The notes under the pieces were generated by a model that searched no databases, had not been told where the DNA came from, and saw only the letters and a list, made by a program, of their open reading frames with translations. Shown piece after piece: positions 19,467 to 28,361 of a DNA stretch of 64,000 bases. Made by a program: the position numbers and the translations under genes. The stretch covers positions 1 to 64,000 of the forward strand of contig JANXAL010000009.1 of the NCBI GenBank assembly GCA_025062325.1, written 5' to 3'. The stretch is from Roseiflexus sp. GTDB lineage: Bacteria > Chloroflexota > Chloroflexia > Chloroflexales > Roseiflexaceae. Each line of letters starts with the position of its first letter. Within the stretch, counting starts at the first letter, position 1.

Positions 19467-19956
19467 TGATGCCGCCTGATCTGGCAATCTATGGTTATCG
19501 ACAGGTATGGTTGGGTGGTATGATTGGCATGCCGGGCGTTACGGTTGGCGCAGACGTCCGTTTCGTAGCCGCAGCGGCTCGCTCCGGCGCTGATGGTCTC
19601 TGCGGGTGCGCGTGGTGGGGAATAATCCAGCAACCAGTGGCATCTTCTCCAGTGTCGTCTGTTGATGCTGGCGGCAGTGCTGGCATCCTGACTTCGCAGA
19701 TGGGTCGTTTGGCGCGCTGGTGAACCGTCTGGCGGACTACCCCATATGGACCTGGTATCGGAAATATTTGCGCGGGAGTAGGGGTTGCTGGCGGCGATGG
19801 CTATCGCAATTGTGCTACTTCTACGCCATATGCGGATCTTTGGGGCGGCGAAACTCGGCGAGGCGGCATGAGCAGATTGTCAAGATGCTTGAAGAACTGG
19901 GGCATCTCTGCTAAGATAGCCGCAATCGCGTACTGCAGGGATAAGGAGCGTCTTGC
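19467..19956. other. Spacer, possible decayed coding sequence
   Basis: About 490 nt. Short plus-strand frames exist (19463-19723 and 19720-19914) but they have no SD, unusual composition (many Trp, Cys, Arg) and no recognised motif. I treat the stretch as non-coding or decayed. Confidence 0.4.
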
Positions 19957-20487
19957 ATGCATCGATTAGTGGTCGCAGTCTGCGCTGGCATCATCGCAGC
20001 CGGATTGCTGATAAGTTTTGCACATGTGATGGAAGCGGCAGTGCTGCGTGCTATCCCGCAGGCGCCGCTCCTGGCATTGACCGAGACGGTCGAAGCGCGT
20101 CCGACCGATACGCCGCCGCCGACTACGCCGCCGACTACGCCGCCGCCGACTACGCCGCCGACTACGCCGCCGCCGACTACGCCGCCGACTACGCCGCCGC
20201 CGACTACGCCGCCGACTACGCCGCCGCCGACTACGCCGCCGACTACGCCGCCGCCGACTACGCCGCCAGATACGCCCGTGCAGGAGCAACAGCAGACCGC
20301 AACGCCGACCGCGACAACAGTTGTTTCGACTGCAACGTCAACATTGACGCCGACACCAACAGCGCCAGTTCCTGTCGCCTTGCCTGAAACCGGTGCATCC
20401 GCCGCCGGTGGTGCACTGCTGATCCTGCTATTGTCGGCGCTCGCTATGGCGGCTGGCAGCCTATTGGCGCGTAGTCGCAAGGCGTAA
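19957..20487 (+). CDS. Secreted Pro/Thr-repeat protein with LPETG cell-surface anchor signal
   Basis: Encodes 176 residues. A signal peptide (residues 1-30) is followed by a short linker, five perfect PPPTTPPTT units plus a partial one (about residues 53-107), a Thr/Ala linker, and a C-terminal LPETG followed by a 20-residue hydrophobic segment and the charged tail RSRKA. That is the sortase-type sorting signal layout. The rigid Pro/Thr stalk probably spans or projects from the envelope; Thr could be glycosylated. AAGGAG precedes the ATG by 8 nt. It sits 53 nt upstream of a C25 peptidase gene, which may share its transcript. No sortase gene is in the window. Confidence 0.8.
   Translation: MHRLVVAVCAGIIAAGLLISFAHVMEAAVLRAIPQAPLLALTETVEARPTDTPPPTTPPTTPPPTTPPTTPPPTTPPTTPPPTTPPTTPPPTTPPTTPPPTTPPDTPVQEQQQTATPTATTVVSTATSTLTPTPTAPVPVALPETGASAAGGALLILLLSALAMAAGSLLARSRKA
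20110..20270 (+). repeat. In-frame 27-bp tandem repeat encoding PPPTTPPTT
   Basis: A unit of CCGCCGCCGACTACG plus CCGCCGACTACG (27 nt) is repeated about 5.5 times with almost no sequence divergence, including at synonymous positions. Such perfect DNA identity implies recent expansion or ongoing slippage. Unit gain or loss would keep the frame. Confidence 0.9.
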
Positions 20488-20540
20488 GCCAACGGCGTCA
20501 ACGCAGCAGAAGAGTTGTCGCTTGTGCTGCTCGTTAGGAT

Positions 20541-23171
20541 ATGATGACACGTTTTGCTCTCGTTCTCGCTCTGGTCATCAGCGGCGTAGGTGGTGCGGCA
20601 GCATCCGTCAGCGCCATCGACCGCAGCGGTGAAACGCTGCTTGTTCAGGCAACAGGCAGCGGAACGCGGATCTTCTGGCGACCAACTGCGCTCGATCCAT
20701 CCCTGCCAGTTGAACCGGTCCTGATCGCGCTACGTGTAGTCGGTGATACGGGTATCGAGCCTCGCCTGCTGGCGCTCGATGACGCGCCATGGGGGGGCAT
20801 TTCCGACGATCTGCCTGGTGCGCCGATATTCGTGTTACGCGAGGCGCAGCAGCGCGGTGAGCGGCTGGCTGTGCTGGCGCTCGGTCCGGTCTACGTGCGT
20901 GACGGGCAGGCGCGTGTGGTGCGCACGCTTGAGGCGCTGGTCGAGGGCGCAGTCCCGCTGCATGAGTCTTCCATTCCATCTGCTGCCTCATCTCTGGCGG
21001 CGACAACGCCAGGCTCCGGTCGTCCGCCTGCCTTCCCGTCGTCTCCGGCGCTGCGGGTGCAGGTAGATCGCGCGGGAATACAGGTCATCCCTGTCGGTGC
21101 GCTGAACGCAGCGATGATCGGCGCCCCAGAGCGTATCAAGGTTAGCCGCGCAGGGGTGGAAGTCCCGATCGAACTGCGCGATGCGAGCAGCAATGGCGTC
21201 TGGGGCGATCCTGGCGACGAACTTCGCTTCTATGCGCCGCCGCCGGGCAACCGCTGGAACCGCAGCGATACGTACTGGATCACCCTTGAAGAAGGTGCGC
21301 GATTGCGTATTTCATCTCGCGTGACTGACGCGCCATCGGGCGAAGCGCCGTCCACCGCTCTGGAGCGAGGCGTCGTGCGCGGGACGACCTACTATGACTC
21401 GCGGCGCCCCGGCAGCGACGGTGATCACTGGTTTGCGAAGTTGCTGCGTGCCGAAGCAGGGCAACCGGCGGACGATCAGGCAGTGATGACCGTTCCGCTG
21501 ACAACCACCCTGCCAGCGACGACCGGAACGGTGACGTTGATGGTCAGCGTCCATACGCAATCTGGCGGTGCGCGACGCCTAGCGGCGTCGGTCGAGTCGA
21601 GCAGTGGACCTCCAGTTGAGTGGAATAGCAGCGGCGATACGACTCTGACACTGAGCGTGACGGAAAGTTCGGCTGCTGCAACCCAGGCGCGCCTGACGCT
21701 GACGGCAGGCGTCGGGTATGTGCAGGTCGCCATAGATACCGTCGAATGGCTGCGGCCGATACAGTTACAGTTTGGCGGACAAGGCGCCACCTTTCAGGGC
21801 GCCCCGGATCAGCGCGCCTATCGTTTGGCAGGCGCACCCGCCGGGTTCGATATCTATGACATCACCAATCCTATGGCGCCCGTGCGATTGCTATTGCCAT
21901 CGGAATTCGCGTTTGAGGATAGTTTGCCAGGACGATCATATCTGCTGACCGGCGCCGGAACCCGGCATACGCCGACGGTCAAAACGTTTACGCCGCCAGC
22001 GCTGCCGACCGGCGATGTATTGTACATTGCCCCATCGATGCTACACGCTGCGCTAACGCCGCTCGTCGATCTGCGACGCGCGCAAGGATACGCCGTGGCC
22101 GTGGTTGATGTGCAGCACATCTATGATGGATGGAGTTACGGTCAGGTCGATCCGGCTGCGATCCGCGCCTTCCTGCAATTTGCGCGTCCCCGGGCGGTCA
22201 CGCTGGTCGGCGACGGCAGTTCCGATCCGTTCGACTATACGGATCGCGGCGCAAAGAATGTCAATCTGATTCCGCCGTACCTCGCAACGGTCGATCCATG
22301 GCTGGGCGAAACCGCGTGCGAAACGTGTTACGCACAACTCGATGGCGACCAGCCAACCGACGACCGGCTGCCGGATGTCTGGCTGGGACGGCTGCCAGTG
22401 AAAAGCGCCGCTGAGCTACGGATGCTGGTCGCCAAGATCATCGGATATGAAACGGCTCTGCCCGGCGGCGCCTGGCGCAGCCGGATGATCTACCTAGCGG
22501 ATGATGCCGACTCAGGCGGTGATTTTGCTGCTCAGGCGGCGGCGAGCATCGCGCTTCAACCGGCAGGCGTTCAGATCAATCGGGTCTTTTTCGGCAATGG
22601 CTCCGGGCAGATTCCAAACGCAACCGCAGCGCGGACAGAGACACTGGCGCGGTTCAACAATGGGGCGGCAGTAGTCGCCTACTTTGGGCATGCGCACCAG
22701 CAGCAGTGGGCAGTGACCGAACTGAGCGCACCGGAAAACTGGCTGCTCCATCGCAACGATGTGCCGTTACTGACCAATGGCGCACGTTTACCGGTCGTGC
22801 TGGCGCTCACCTGTTTGAGTAGCGCCTTTCAGTGGCCCTCATACGTGGGAATGACGCTTGATGAGGCGCTCCTGCTGCACGAGCGCGGCGGCGCTGTGGC
22901 GGTGTGGGGTCCGACGGGACTCGGCGTATCGTATGGACACGACAAGCTGCAACAAGGCTTCTTCCGCGCGCTCTGGTCGCCAGCGCCAGAGGGAGGGATC
23001 GAACGCGCCGTGCCGCTCGGCGCATTGACCAGCGCTGGATTCCGCGAGTTGTTCACCAGCAGTGCGTGCTGTCAGGAAACGATTTTCACCTATGCCCTGC
23101 TCGGCGATCCGCTGACGCCGCTGCGAGTGACAGCAGGAACGCGCGTCGCGTTGCCGCTGGTGCAGCGGTAG
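20541..23171 (+). CDS. Secreted C25-family (gingipain-type) cysteine peptidase
   Basis: Encodes 876 residues. A signal peptide (about 1-22) is followed by an N-terminal beta-rich region of about 480 residues and then the C25 domain: LVDLRRAQGYAVAVVD, VTLVGDGSSDPFDY, LPDVWLGRLPV, and the catalytic pair H717 in VAYFGHAHQQQW and C758 in LALTCLSSAF. Family knowledge: C25 enzymes are caspase-like peptidases, often secreted and cleaving after Arg or Lys; specificity here is not predictable. It lacks a C-terminal type IX secretion domain and has no membrane anchor. Pairing with the upstream LPETG protein suggests surface processing or scavenging, which is inference. Confidence 0.88.
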   Translation: MMTRFALVLALVISGVGGAAASVSAIDRSGETLLVQATGSGTRIFWRPTALDPSLPVEPVLIALRVVGDTGIEPRLLALDDAPWGGISDDLPGAPIFVLREAQQRGERLAVLALGPVYVRDGQARVVRTLEALVEGAVPLHESSIPSAASSLAATTPGSGRPPAFPSSPALRVQVDRAGIQVIPVGALNAAMIGAPERIKVSRAGVEVPIELRDASSNGVWGDPGDELRFYAPPPGNRWNRSDTYWITLEEGARLRISSRVTDAPSGEAPSTALERGVVRGTTYYDSRRPGSDGDHWFAKLLRAEAGQPADDQAVMTVPLTTTLPATTGTVTLMVSVHTQSGGARRLAASVESSSGPPVEWNSSGDTTLTLSVTESSAAATQARLTLTAGVGYVQVAIDTVEWLRPIQLQFGGQGATFQGAPDQRAYRLAGAPAGFDIYDITNPMAPVRLLLPSEFAFEDSLPGRSYLLTGAGTRHTPTVKTFTPPALPTGDVLYIAPSMLHAALTPLVDLRRAQGYAVAVVDVQHIYDGWSYGQVDPAAIRAFLQFARPRAVTLVGDGSSDPFDYTDRGAKNVNLIPPYLATVDPWLGETACETCYAQLDGDQPTDDRLPDVWLGRLPVKSAAELRMLVAKIIGYETALPGGAWRSRMIYLADDADSGGDFAAQAAASIALQPAGVQINRVFFGNGSGQIPNATAARTETLARFNNGAAVVAYFGHAHQQQWAVTELSAPENWLLHRNDVPLLTNGARLPVVLALTCLSSAFQWPSYVGMTLDEALLLHERGGAVAVWGPTGLGVSYGHDKLQQGFFRALWSPAPEGGIERAVPLGALTSAGFRELFTSSACCQETIFTYALLGDPLTPLRVTAGTRVALPLVQR

Positions 23172-23211
23172 ATAGAAGAAGTCGCCGTCCGGCACGGCAG
23201 GGTGGCGACTC

Positions 23212-23239
23212 TTGACAGGCGTGGCTCTCTTGTTATAAT
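23212..23239 (+). promoter_or_regulatory. Strong sigma-70 promoter of the marR-protoglobin operon
   Basis: TTGACA (23212-23217) and TATAAT (23234-23239) are both consensus, 16 bp apart, with the start codon 20 nt beyond the -10. The transcript leader would be very short (about 13 nt). Confidence 0.85.
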
Positions 23240-23259
23240 TATTTAGGAGTACTAAATAA
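23239..23259. promoter_or_regulatory. Perfect palindromic operator overlapping the -10 box, SD and start codon
   Basis: TTATTTAG-N5-CTAAATAA is a perfect inverted repeat of 8-bp arms. It begins at the last base of the TATAAT box, contains the SD (AGGAG) in its centre and ends on the first base of the marR ATG. MarR regulators typically bind AT-rich palindromes of about 16-20 bp over their own promoter, so autorepression is the natural reading. Confidence 0.8.
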
Positions 23260-23894
23260 TGTCGCCGTTCGATCCGAAGCATCGCACAACGGTTGGGGGT
23301 CAGATTACAATCGCGCTCTACCGTATCGCACAGGCCATTGACTATCTATTGCGTGAACGAGGGAAAACAATGCGTCTCTCGCCGGCGCAGATCCAGGCGC
23401 TGCTCTTCCTCCGGTACGCCCGTCCCGGCGTGCGCACGATTGGTGGTCTGGCGCAGCGCCTAGGGGTGACATATGCGACGGCGAGCGGGGTTGCCGATGC
23501 CCTGGAGAGCAAGCAGTTCGTTGCGCGAGCGCCACTTCCCGATGATCAGCGCGTGGTCACGCTCTCGTTAACCAGTGCTGGTGAGATGCAGGCGGATCGA
23601 CTGGAGAACATTCTGGATGAGATCGAAGCGGTAGTCAACGGTTTGCCCGCTGCGGAACAATCTGCACTTTTGCGTGGAATGCAGGCGATCATAGCGCGTC
23701 TGCAACAGAGCGGCTACGTGCGCGTGTACGAGATGTGTTGGGGATGCCAGTTCTTCCGGCGCAATGCGCACCCTGATGATCCGCGCGGACCTCACCATTG
23801 CGCGTTCGTGGACGCACCTCTGGCGGAACCGGTCACCTATTTTGAGTGTCCTGATTTCGTGCCATTGGTAGAAAACAGGGAGGTTGAGCCATGA
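23259..23894 (+). CDS. MarR-family regulator with C-terminal four-cysteine domain
   Basis: Encodes 211 residues. Residues about 10-150 are a MarR winged-helix domain (recognition helix around VTYATASGVADALESKQFV, wing DDQRVVTLSLT). Unlike ordinary MarR proteins (about 145 aa), a 60-residue tail carries C160-x2-C163, C181 next to H179-H180, and C197, within YEMCWGCQFF, HHCAFVD and FECPDF. These could hold an Fe-S cluster or zinc and sense redox, oxygen or NO. The start at 23259 overlaps its own operator. The gene overlaps the protoglobin start by 4 nt (ATGA), so the two products are translationally coupled. Confidence 0.9.
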   Translation: MSPFDPKHRTTVGGQITIALYRIAQAIDYLLRERGKTMRLSPAQIQALLFLRYARPGVRTIGGLAQRLGVTYATASGVADALESKQFVARAPLPDDQRVVTLSLTSAGEMQADRLENILDEIEAVVNGLPAAEQSALLRGMQAIIARLQQSGYVRVYEMCWGCQFFRRNAHPDDPRGPHHCAFVDAPLAEPVTYFECPDFVPLVENREVEP

Positions 23895-24481
23895 CGGCGC
23901 CAGCAATACCAGGGTACACGTACGGAACGGACCAGGTTGCGCGTTCCCCAATGACCGTGCAGGACCTGGAACTTTTGAAGCAGGCCGTGCTATTTGGACC
24001 AGACGATGAGCGCTATCTGCGCATGGCGGGCGAGGTGCTCGCCGATCAAATTGAAGATGTACTTGATGTATGGTACGGTTTTGTCGCCTCGCATCCGCAT
24101 CTGGTCTACTACTTCACCGACGGGAAAGGCAATCCGAACCACGAGTATCTGGCGGCGGTGCGCAAGCGTTTCGGGCAGTGGATCCTCGATACCTGTCACC
24201 GTCCGTACGATGAAGATTGGTTGAACTATGCCTATGAGATTGGTTTGCGCCACCACCGTTCCAAAAAGAATACGGTTGACGGCGTACAGGCAGTGCCGCA
24301 CATCCACTTCCGCTACATGGTTGCATTCATCTATCCGATTACGGCAACGATCAGACCCTTTTTGGCGAAGAAAGGGCACAATCCGGAAGATGTCGAACAT
24401 ATGCACCAGGCATGGGTCAAGTCGGTGGTGATGCAGGTTGCGCTCTGGAGCGCGCCATACGTCAAAGAGGGCGATTATTAG
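23891..24481 (+). CDS. Protoglobin (single-domain haem protein)
   Basis: Encodes 196 residues and is very similar along its length to the Methanosarcina acetivorans protoglobin (IPGYTYG, LDVWYGFVASHPHL, YEIGLRHHR, AFIYPITATI, QVALWSAPYVK). The proximal haem ligand corresponds to H121 in the RHHR motif. Protoglobins bind O2, CO and NO. There is no attached signalling domain. The ATGA overlap with marR and the strong regulated promoter suggest a sensing or detoxification response to a diatomic gas or nitrosative stress; that role is inferred from the pairing. Confidence 0.93.
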   Translation: MTAPAIPGYTYGTDQVARSPMTVQDLELLKQAVLFGPDDERYLRMAGEVLADQIEDVLDVWYGFVASHPHLVYYFTDGKGNPNHEYLAAVRKRFGQWILDTCHRPYDEDWLNYAYEIGLRHHRSKKNTVDGVQAVPHIHFRYMVAFIYPITATIRPFLAKKGHNPEDVEHMHQAWVKSVVMQVALWSAPYVKEGDY

Positions 24482-24539
24482 GGATCGCAGATGTTGAACG
24501 ACGAGGCATTGGCGCCGATTTATTCGGGTCCACTAGCGC

Positions 24540-24602
24540 ACGCACCCTGAGCCTGTCGAAGGGTGCATGCCGCCGCCCGTCCTTCGACAAGCTCAGAGCA
24601 CG
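24540..24602. repeat. Inverted CCTGAGCCTGTCGAAGG element
   Basis: GAGCCTGTCGAAGG and CCTTCGACAAGCTC form an imperfect inverted repeat separated by about 25 nt, with a copy of GTGC/GCAC on the outside. This CTGAGC-TGTCGAAGG motif is a common dispersed intergenic element in many bacteria. The rest of 24482-24749 shows no gene. Confidence 0.65.
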
Positions 24603-24749
24603 GGCAGCGCCGGATGTTGGATTGCGATAAGTTGTGATATGATGGCGGCAACCATGGCTTGCTGATGAAGAGAAGAACGGCATGTCAAGGCGTGAGCGCC
24701 GCCACTGCCCGACTCGCTGCTCAGATGTCTTGGAAAACCGATACGTTGT

Positions 24750-25769
24750 ATGAGCGCGCCTGACGAACAGATCTGCACCCTCATCTCGCCGCTCGACATG
24801 CACATCCACTTCCGCGAAGGCGCGATGCTGCGCACGGTGGCGCCGCTCTCGGCGCGCGATTTTGCCGGCGGCGTCATCATGCCGAATCTGGTTCCGCCGG
24901 TGGACAACCTGGAGCGCCTGCTGCGCTACCGCGCCGAGATCGAGGCAGCGATCAGCGGTATGGGGTTCACACCGTACATGACCCTCTTCTTCCGCGCTTA
25001 CAGCGAAGCGGAACTGCGCGCCGTGCGACCGCACATCATCGGCGTTAAGCTCTACCCCGCCGGGGTGACGACTCACAGCGAGGCGGGGGTGCAGAACATC
25101 CGCGACGCTGAACCGACGCTGGAGATCATGGAAGACCTCGGCATTCCGCTCCTGGTCCATGGTGAAACCAGCGGGTTCGTGCTCGACCGCGAGCGCGAAT
25201 TCTTGCCGATCTATGCGCACCTGGCGCGCCGCTTCCCGCGATTGACGATTGTGATGGAACATATCACAACCCGTGAAGCAGTGGCGCTTCTCGACGAATA
25301 TCCCAATCTGTACGCCACCATTACTCTCCACCACTTGCAGATCACCCTTGACGATGTGGCAGGCGGATTGCTGCAGCCGCACCTGTTCTGCAAGCCGATC
25401 GCCAAACGTCCCGAAGATCGTGCTGCGCTGTTACGGGCGGCGCTTGCGCCACACCCGAAAGTCATGTTTGGCAGCGACTCCGCGCCGCATCCAGTGAGCG
25501 CCAAAGAAGCTGCTGCGTGCGCCGCAGGCGTGTTCAGCGCACCGGTTGCGCTGCCACTGCTGGTGGAGATCTTTGCGCAACACGATGCGCTTGATCGACT
25601 GCAGGCGTTTATCTCGGACAATGCGCAGCGGATCTATGGCGTGACCCCGCCGCACAAGAAAGTCATCCTGCAACGCAAGCCCTGGACCGTACCGCAGCGG
25701 TACGGCGATGTGACGCCGTACTATGCCGGGCGCACGGTTGAATGGCAGGTCGTTCAGACAATGCTATGA
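24750..25769 (+). CDS. pyrC: Dihydroorotase, class II (homodimeric PyrC type)
   Basis: Encodes 339 residues. It catalyses N-carbamoyl-aspartate to dihydroorotate in pyrimidine synthesis. The zinc ligands are in [10 protein letters not shown] (HxH), the carbamylated Lys in [16 protein letters not shown] and [10 protein letters not shown] supply His, and GSDSAPH supplies the catalytic Asp. Length and pattern match E. coli PyrC (348 aa) rather than the class I PyrC. ATG 24750 follows a weak SD region. Its stop overlaps the next gene's ATG. Confidence 0.95.
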   Translation: MSAPDEQICTLISPLDMHIHFREGAMLRTVAPLSARDFAGGVIMPNLVPPVDNLERLLRYRAEIEAAISGMGFTPYMTLFFRAYSEAELRAVRPHIIGVKLYPAGVTTHSEAGVQNIRDAEPTLEIMEDLGIPLLVHGETSGFVLDREREFLPIYAHLARRFPRLTIVMEHITTREAVALLDEYPNLYATITLHHLQITLDDVAGGLLQPHLFCKPIAKRPEDRAALLRAALAPHPKVMFGSDSAPHPVSAKEAAACAAGVFSAPVALPLLVEIFAQHDALDRLQAFISDNAQRIYGVTPPHKKVILQRKPWTVPQRYGDVTPYYAGRTVEWQVVQTML

Positions 25770-26800
25770 TGCATACGATTCGCACTGCTGCATTCCTGGT
25801 CGTTTGCGCCGCGATCATGACGCTCTGGCTGATGGTGTTGCTTGGCGACTCCCGCTTAGGGATTGATTTCTATCCGCTCTATTTCGGCACCAGACGTATT
25901 GTGTCCGGCGAATCTCCCTATGGCGCGGAAGCTACGCAGGCATTAATGCGCGAATGGTCAGCGCCATTTGCAGCGGCAGGCATCGCGTATCCCTTGCCGT
26001 TGCTAATTCTGATTACGCCTCTCGGCCTTCTTCCATTGCCAGTAGCCACCGCAGTCTGGACAGCATTCGGGATAGCGAGCTGTTTTCTGGCTGTGCGTCT
26101 CGTTCCAGAGTGGAGATACAATATCCTCCTTCCTTTCGTGTTTCTTCCATTTCATCGCAGCGTTGTTATGGGACAGGCCACTCTCGTCTGGCTCGGCCTT
26201 GCCGTGCTGTTGATCCAGAGCATGCGGAAGAAACGCCCCTGGCTTAGCGGCATACTGATCCTTTTGCTGACACTGAAACCCCAGGATGGCCTCCTGTTTG
26301 CGCTGGCAGGGCTGGTATGGGCATGGCGCGAACAGCGTCAGGCATTGTGGTGGTTTTGTGGCGGCGCGGCGGTTCTGATCGGCATCGCCTTCCTGGCACG
26401 TCCGACGTGGATGTACGAATGGATAGCGCAGACCCGGATTTATCAAACGATTGTCGCACCGCCGCACCTTCTGCCGTTTGGGCTGATCCTCATCATCGCC
26501 TGCTGGAGACATCCCTGGTGGGCGCGTGTTGCAGCCGCACAGGTCGTGTGTTTCCCGCTCTCCGATCTCTATTCCGCTCTCCCTCTCCTTCTATGCTGGC
26601 TGGCAATCGGCGGCTGGACATCCCTCATTGGTGCAGGCTTGTCGTGGCTGTGGTCAATTGGCGGATTGCCGAACACGCTCACCGTCTTCTGGTGGTTGAT
26701 TTTCATCCCGCTCTGCTTGAGCGCCGCCTGGAGCGGTTGGCTGAGTCCACGGCGCACTGTGCGTCATCCTCGTACGCACACGACAATAACTCCGTCCTGA
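25766..26800 (+). CDS. DUF2029/GT87-like polytopic glycosyltransferase
   Basis: Encodes 344 residues from ATG 25766, which overlaps the pyrC stop (ATGATGA arrangement); ATG 25742 is an alternative. Nearly the whole protein is hydrophobic, with about nine segments. [20 protein letters not shown] near the N-terminus and [19 protein letters not shown] in the middle are typical of the GT87/DUF2029 family, polyprenyl-phosphate-mannose-using mannosyltransferases in actinobacteria. The acceptor here is unknown. Confidence 0.75.
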   Translation: MMHTIRTAAFLVVCAAIMTLWLMVLLGDSRLGIDFYPLYFGTRRIVSGESPYGAEATQALMREWSAPFAAAGIAYPLPLLILITPLGLLPLPVATAVWTAFGIASCFLAVRLVPEWRYNILLPFVFLPFHRSVVMGQATLVWLGLAVLLIQSMRKKRPWLSGILILLLTLKPQDGLLFALAGLVWAWREQRQALWWFCGGAAVLIGIAFLARPTWMYEWIAQTRIYQTIVAPPHLLPFGLILIIACWRHPWWARVAAAQVVCFPLSDLYSALPLLLCWLAIGGWTSLIGAGLSWLWSIGGLPNTLTVFWWLIFIPLCLSAAWSGWLSPRRTVRHPRTHTTITPS

Positions 26801-26825
26801 TCTCCACTTTGTGCGAAATATCACG

Positions 26826-26854
26826 TTGCGTATTGTAATCTGCTGTGATACACT
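26826..26854 (+). promoter_or_regulatory. Promoter of the LacI-family gene
   Basis: TTGCGT (26826-26831) and TACACT (26849-26854) with a 17-bp spacer, 68 nt upstream of the ATG. Moderate match; no clear operator palindrome. Confidence 0.45.
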
Positions 26855-26921
26855 ATGCCTGCGAGCCGGGTACACTCCTTCTTAACCTTCTTCGCCACGA
26901 CATGCTTTACGAGGACCAGGC

Positions 26922-27998
26922 ATGGGCGCAAAACGCACAGCACAGCGCAAGGTGACGATCAGTCAGATCGCCAAGGAGGCGGGCGTTTCAAAAACGGCTG
27001 TGTCGTTTGCGTTCAATGACCCCTCACAACTCTCTCCTGCAACTGTTGATCACATCCGCGCCATTGCCGAACGTCTAGGGTACTCGCCCGACCCGATTGC
27101 CCGCAGCATGACGACGCGCCGCACGAACGCGCTTGGCGTCCTGCTTCCCCAGGATATTGCCACGACTATGGCAAATCCCTTCTTTCCTCTCTTCCTGCGC
27201 GGCGTCGGCGCTGTATGCGGCTCAGCAGGCATGACATTGATGCTTGTGCCGCCGCTGTGGGGGTCAGTGCTCAAAGCCATTCCACACGCAACCGTTGATG
27301 GTTTCATCGTGGTCGGTCTGGAAATTGATCGTGGCGAGGTCCAGCAACTGCGGCGACGCCACGTTCCGTTTGTCATGGTTGATAGCGATGCTCCTCACGA
27401 CGTTCCATCGATCAATGTCGATGACCGGCAGGGCGCGCGTGCAGCGATGTTGCACGTGCTAGGCCTGGGGCATTGGCGGATTGCGATTGTCTGCCTGGAG
27501 TCCTGGCGCCATCGCTATGAAGAGTTTACTGGCGCCTTAGCGGCGCGCTTTGCCGGATACCGCGACGGTCTGGCAGCGTATGGTCGCTCAATCGATGATC
27601 CGGATATTCAGATCATCACCGCGCCGACCAGTCGTGCGGGCGGGGTCGAGGCGTTTATCCGACTCTGGCAGGAGGAGGCGCCGCCCACGGCGATCGTGGC
27701 GATGAGTGACATTACTGCGCTGGGTGTTCTCGAAGCGGCAAAAGCGCATGGCGTGCGCGTGCCGGAAGATCTGTCGATCGTGGGGTTCGATGATCTGCCG
27801 GAAGCCGAACGCGCGATGCCTCCGTTGACAACCGTCCGTCAGCCCATCGAGGAAAAGGGTCGGCTGGCAGCCGAGATGCTGGTTGCAGCTCTCGATGACG
27901 AAGACATGGAGCCGGTGCACCATATTCTTCCAACTGAATTGCTGGTGCGTGGTTCGACCTGTGCACCGGTCAGTGCGAACCGGATAAGCTACGCTTAG
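26922..27998 (+). CDS. LacI-family transcriptional regulator
   Basis: Encodes 358 residues. The N-terminal helix-turn-helix is VTISQIAKEAGVSKTAVSFA (residues about 10-29), followed by the hinge helix DPIARSMTTRRTNALGVLLP and a periplasmic-binding-like sensor (residues about 65-345) with the typical VGFDDLPEAERAMPPLTTVRQP near the end. It would respond to a sugar or nucleoside ligand. No sugar-uptake operon is adjacent, so the regulon is unclear. Confidence 0.93.
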   Translation: MGAKRTAQRKVTISQIAKEAGVSKTAVSFAFNDPSQLSPATVDHIRAIAERLGYSPDPIARSMTTRRTNALGVLLPQDIATTMANPFFPLFLRGVGAVCGSAGMTLMLVPPLWGSVLKAIPHATVDGFIVVGLEIDRGEVQQLRRRHVPFVMVDSDAPHDVPSINVDDRQGARAAMLHVLGLGHWRIAIVCLESWRHRYEEFTGALAARFAGYRDGLAAYGRSIDDPDIQIITAPTSRAGGVEAFIRLWQEEAPPTAIVAMSDITALGVLEAAKAHGVRVPEDLSIVGFDDLPEAERAMPPLTTVRQPIEEKGRLAAEMLVAALDDEDMEPVHHILPTELLVRGSTCAPVSANRISYA

Positions 27999-28109
27999 CG
28001 CCTCTCGCAGAAGTCTGCCGCTGTTTGGATTGTATTGAGACATTTTACGGTTGCGAAGCGACGTTTGCCGCAAGTAAGCCTACGCCTCAGCGTACTAGAA
28101 GAGGACGCC

Positions 28110-28361
28110 ATGTTCATCCTCGGAGTGATCATCGCAATTGTGTCGGCAATCGCATTTGCTGCGCTCGGTCTGGTGACGCTTTTTGGCGGAGTCCGCTCAA
28201 CGCAGGAACAGATTTTTCCCGGCTTTATTCCTGACCGCGCTGGTGGCGCCGAACGTCTGTTCACCCTTGGGGCTGTGTGGATTCCGGTGATTGTTGTGAC
28301 TATCTTCGGAGTCTACGCTGCGTATCGGATTATCGAGATGGTCATTCAGGCGATGGCATAA
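28110..28361 (+). CDS. Small two-segment membrane protein
   Basis: Encodes 83 residues with hydrophobic segments at about 2-26 and 52-80 and a short polar loop (GGVRSTQEQIFPGFIPDRAGG). ATG 28110 has GAGGA 5 nt upstream; an upstream extension to 28035 is not supported. It ends convergent with opcA, overlapping its 3' end by 20 nt. Family not recognised. Confidence 0.65.
   Translation: MFILGVIIAIVSAIAFAALGLVTLFGGVRSTQEQIFPGFIPDRAGGAERLFTLGAVWIPVIVVTIFGVYAAYRIIEMVIQAMA

Noticed and set aside
20110-20270. A CRISPR-like array
   Set aside because: The repeats are directly abutting with no spacers and are in frame within a gene.
19911-20501. Long Gly/Val open frame on the minus strand across the Pro/Thr repeat
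   Set aside because: It exists because the repeat has no stops in reverse; it has no SD and the plus frame has a signal peptide and LPETG.
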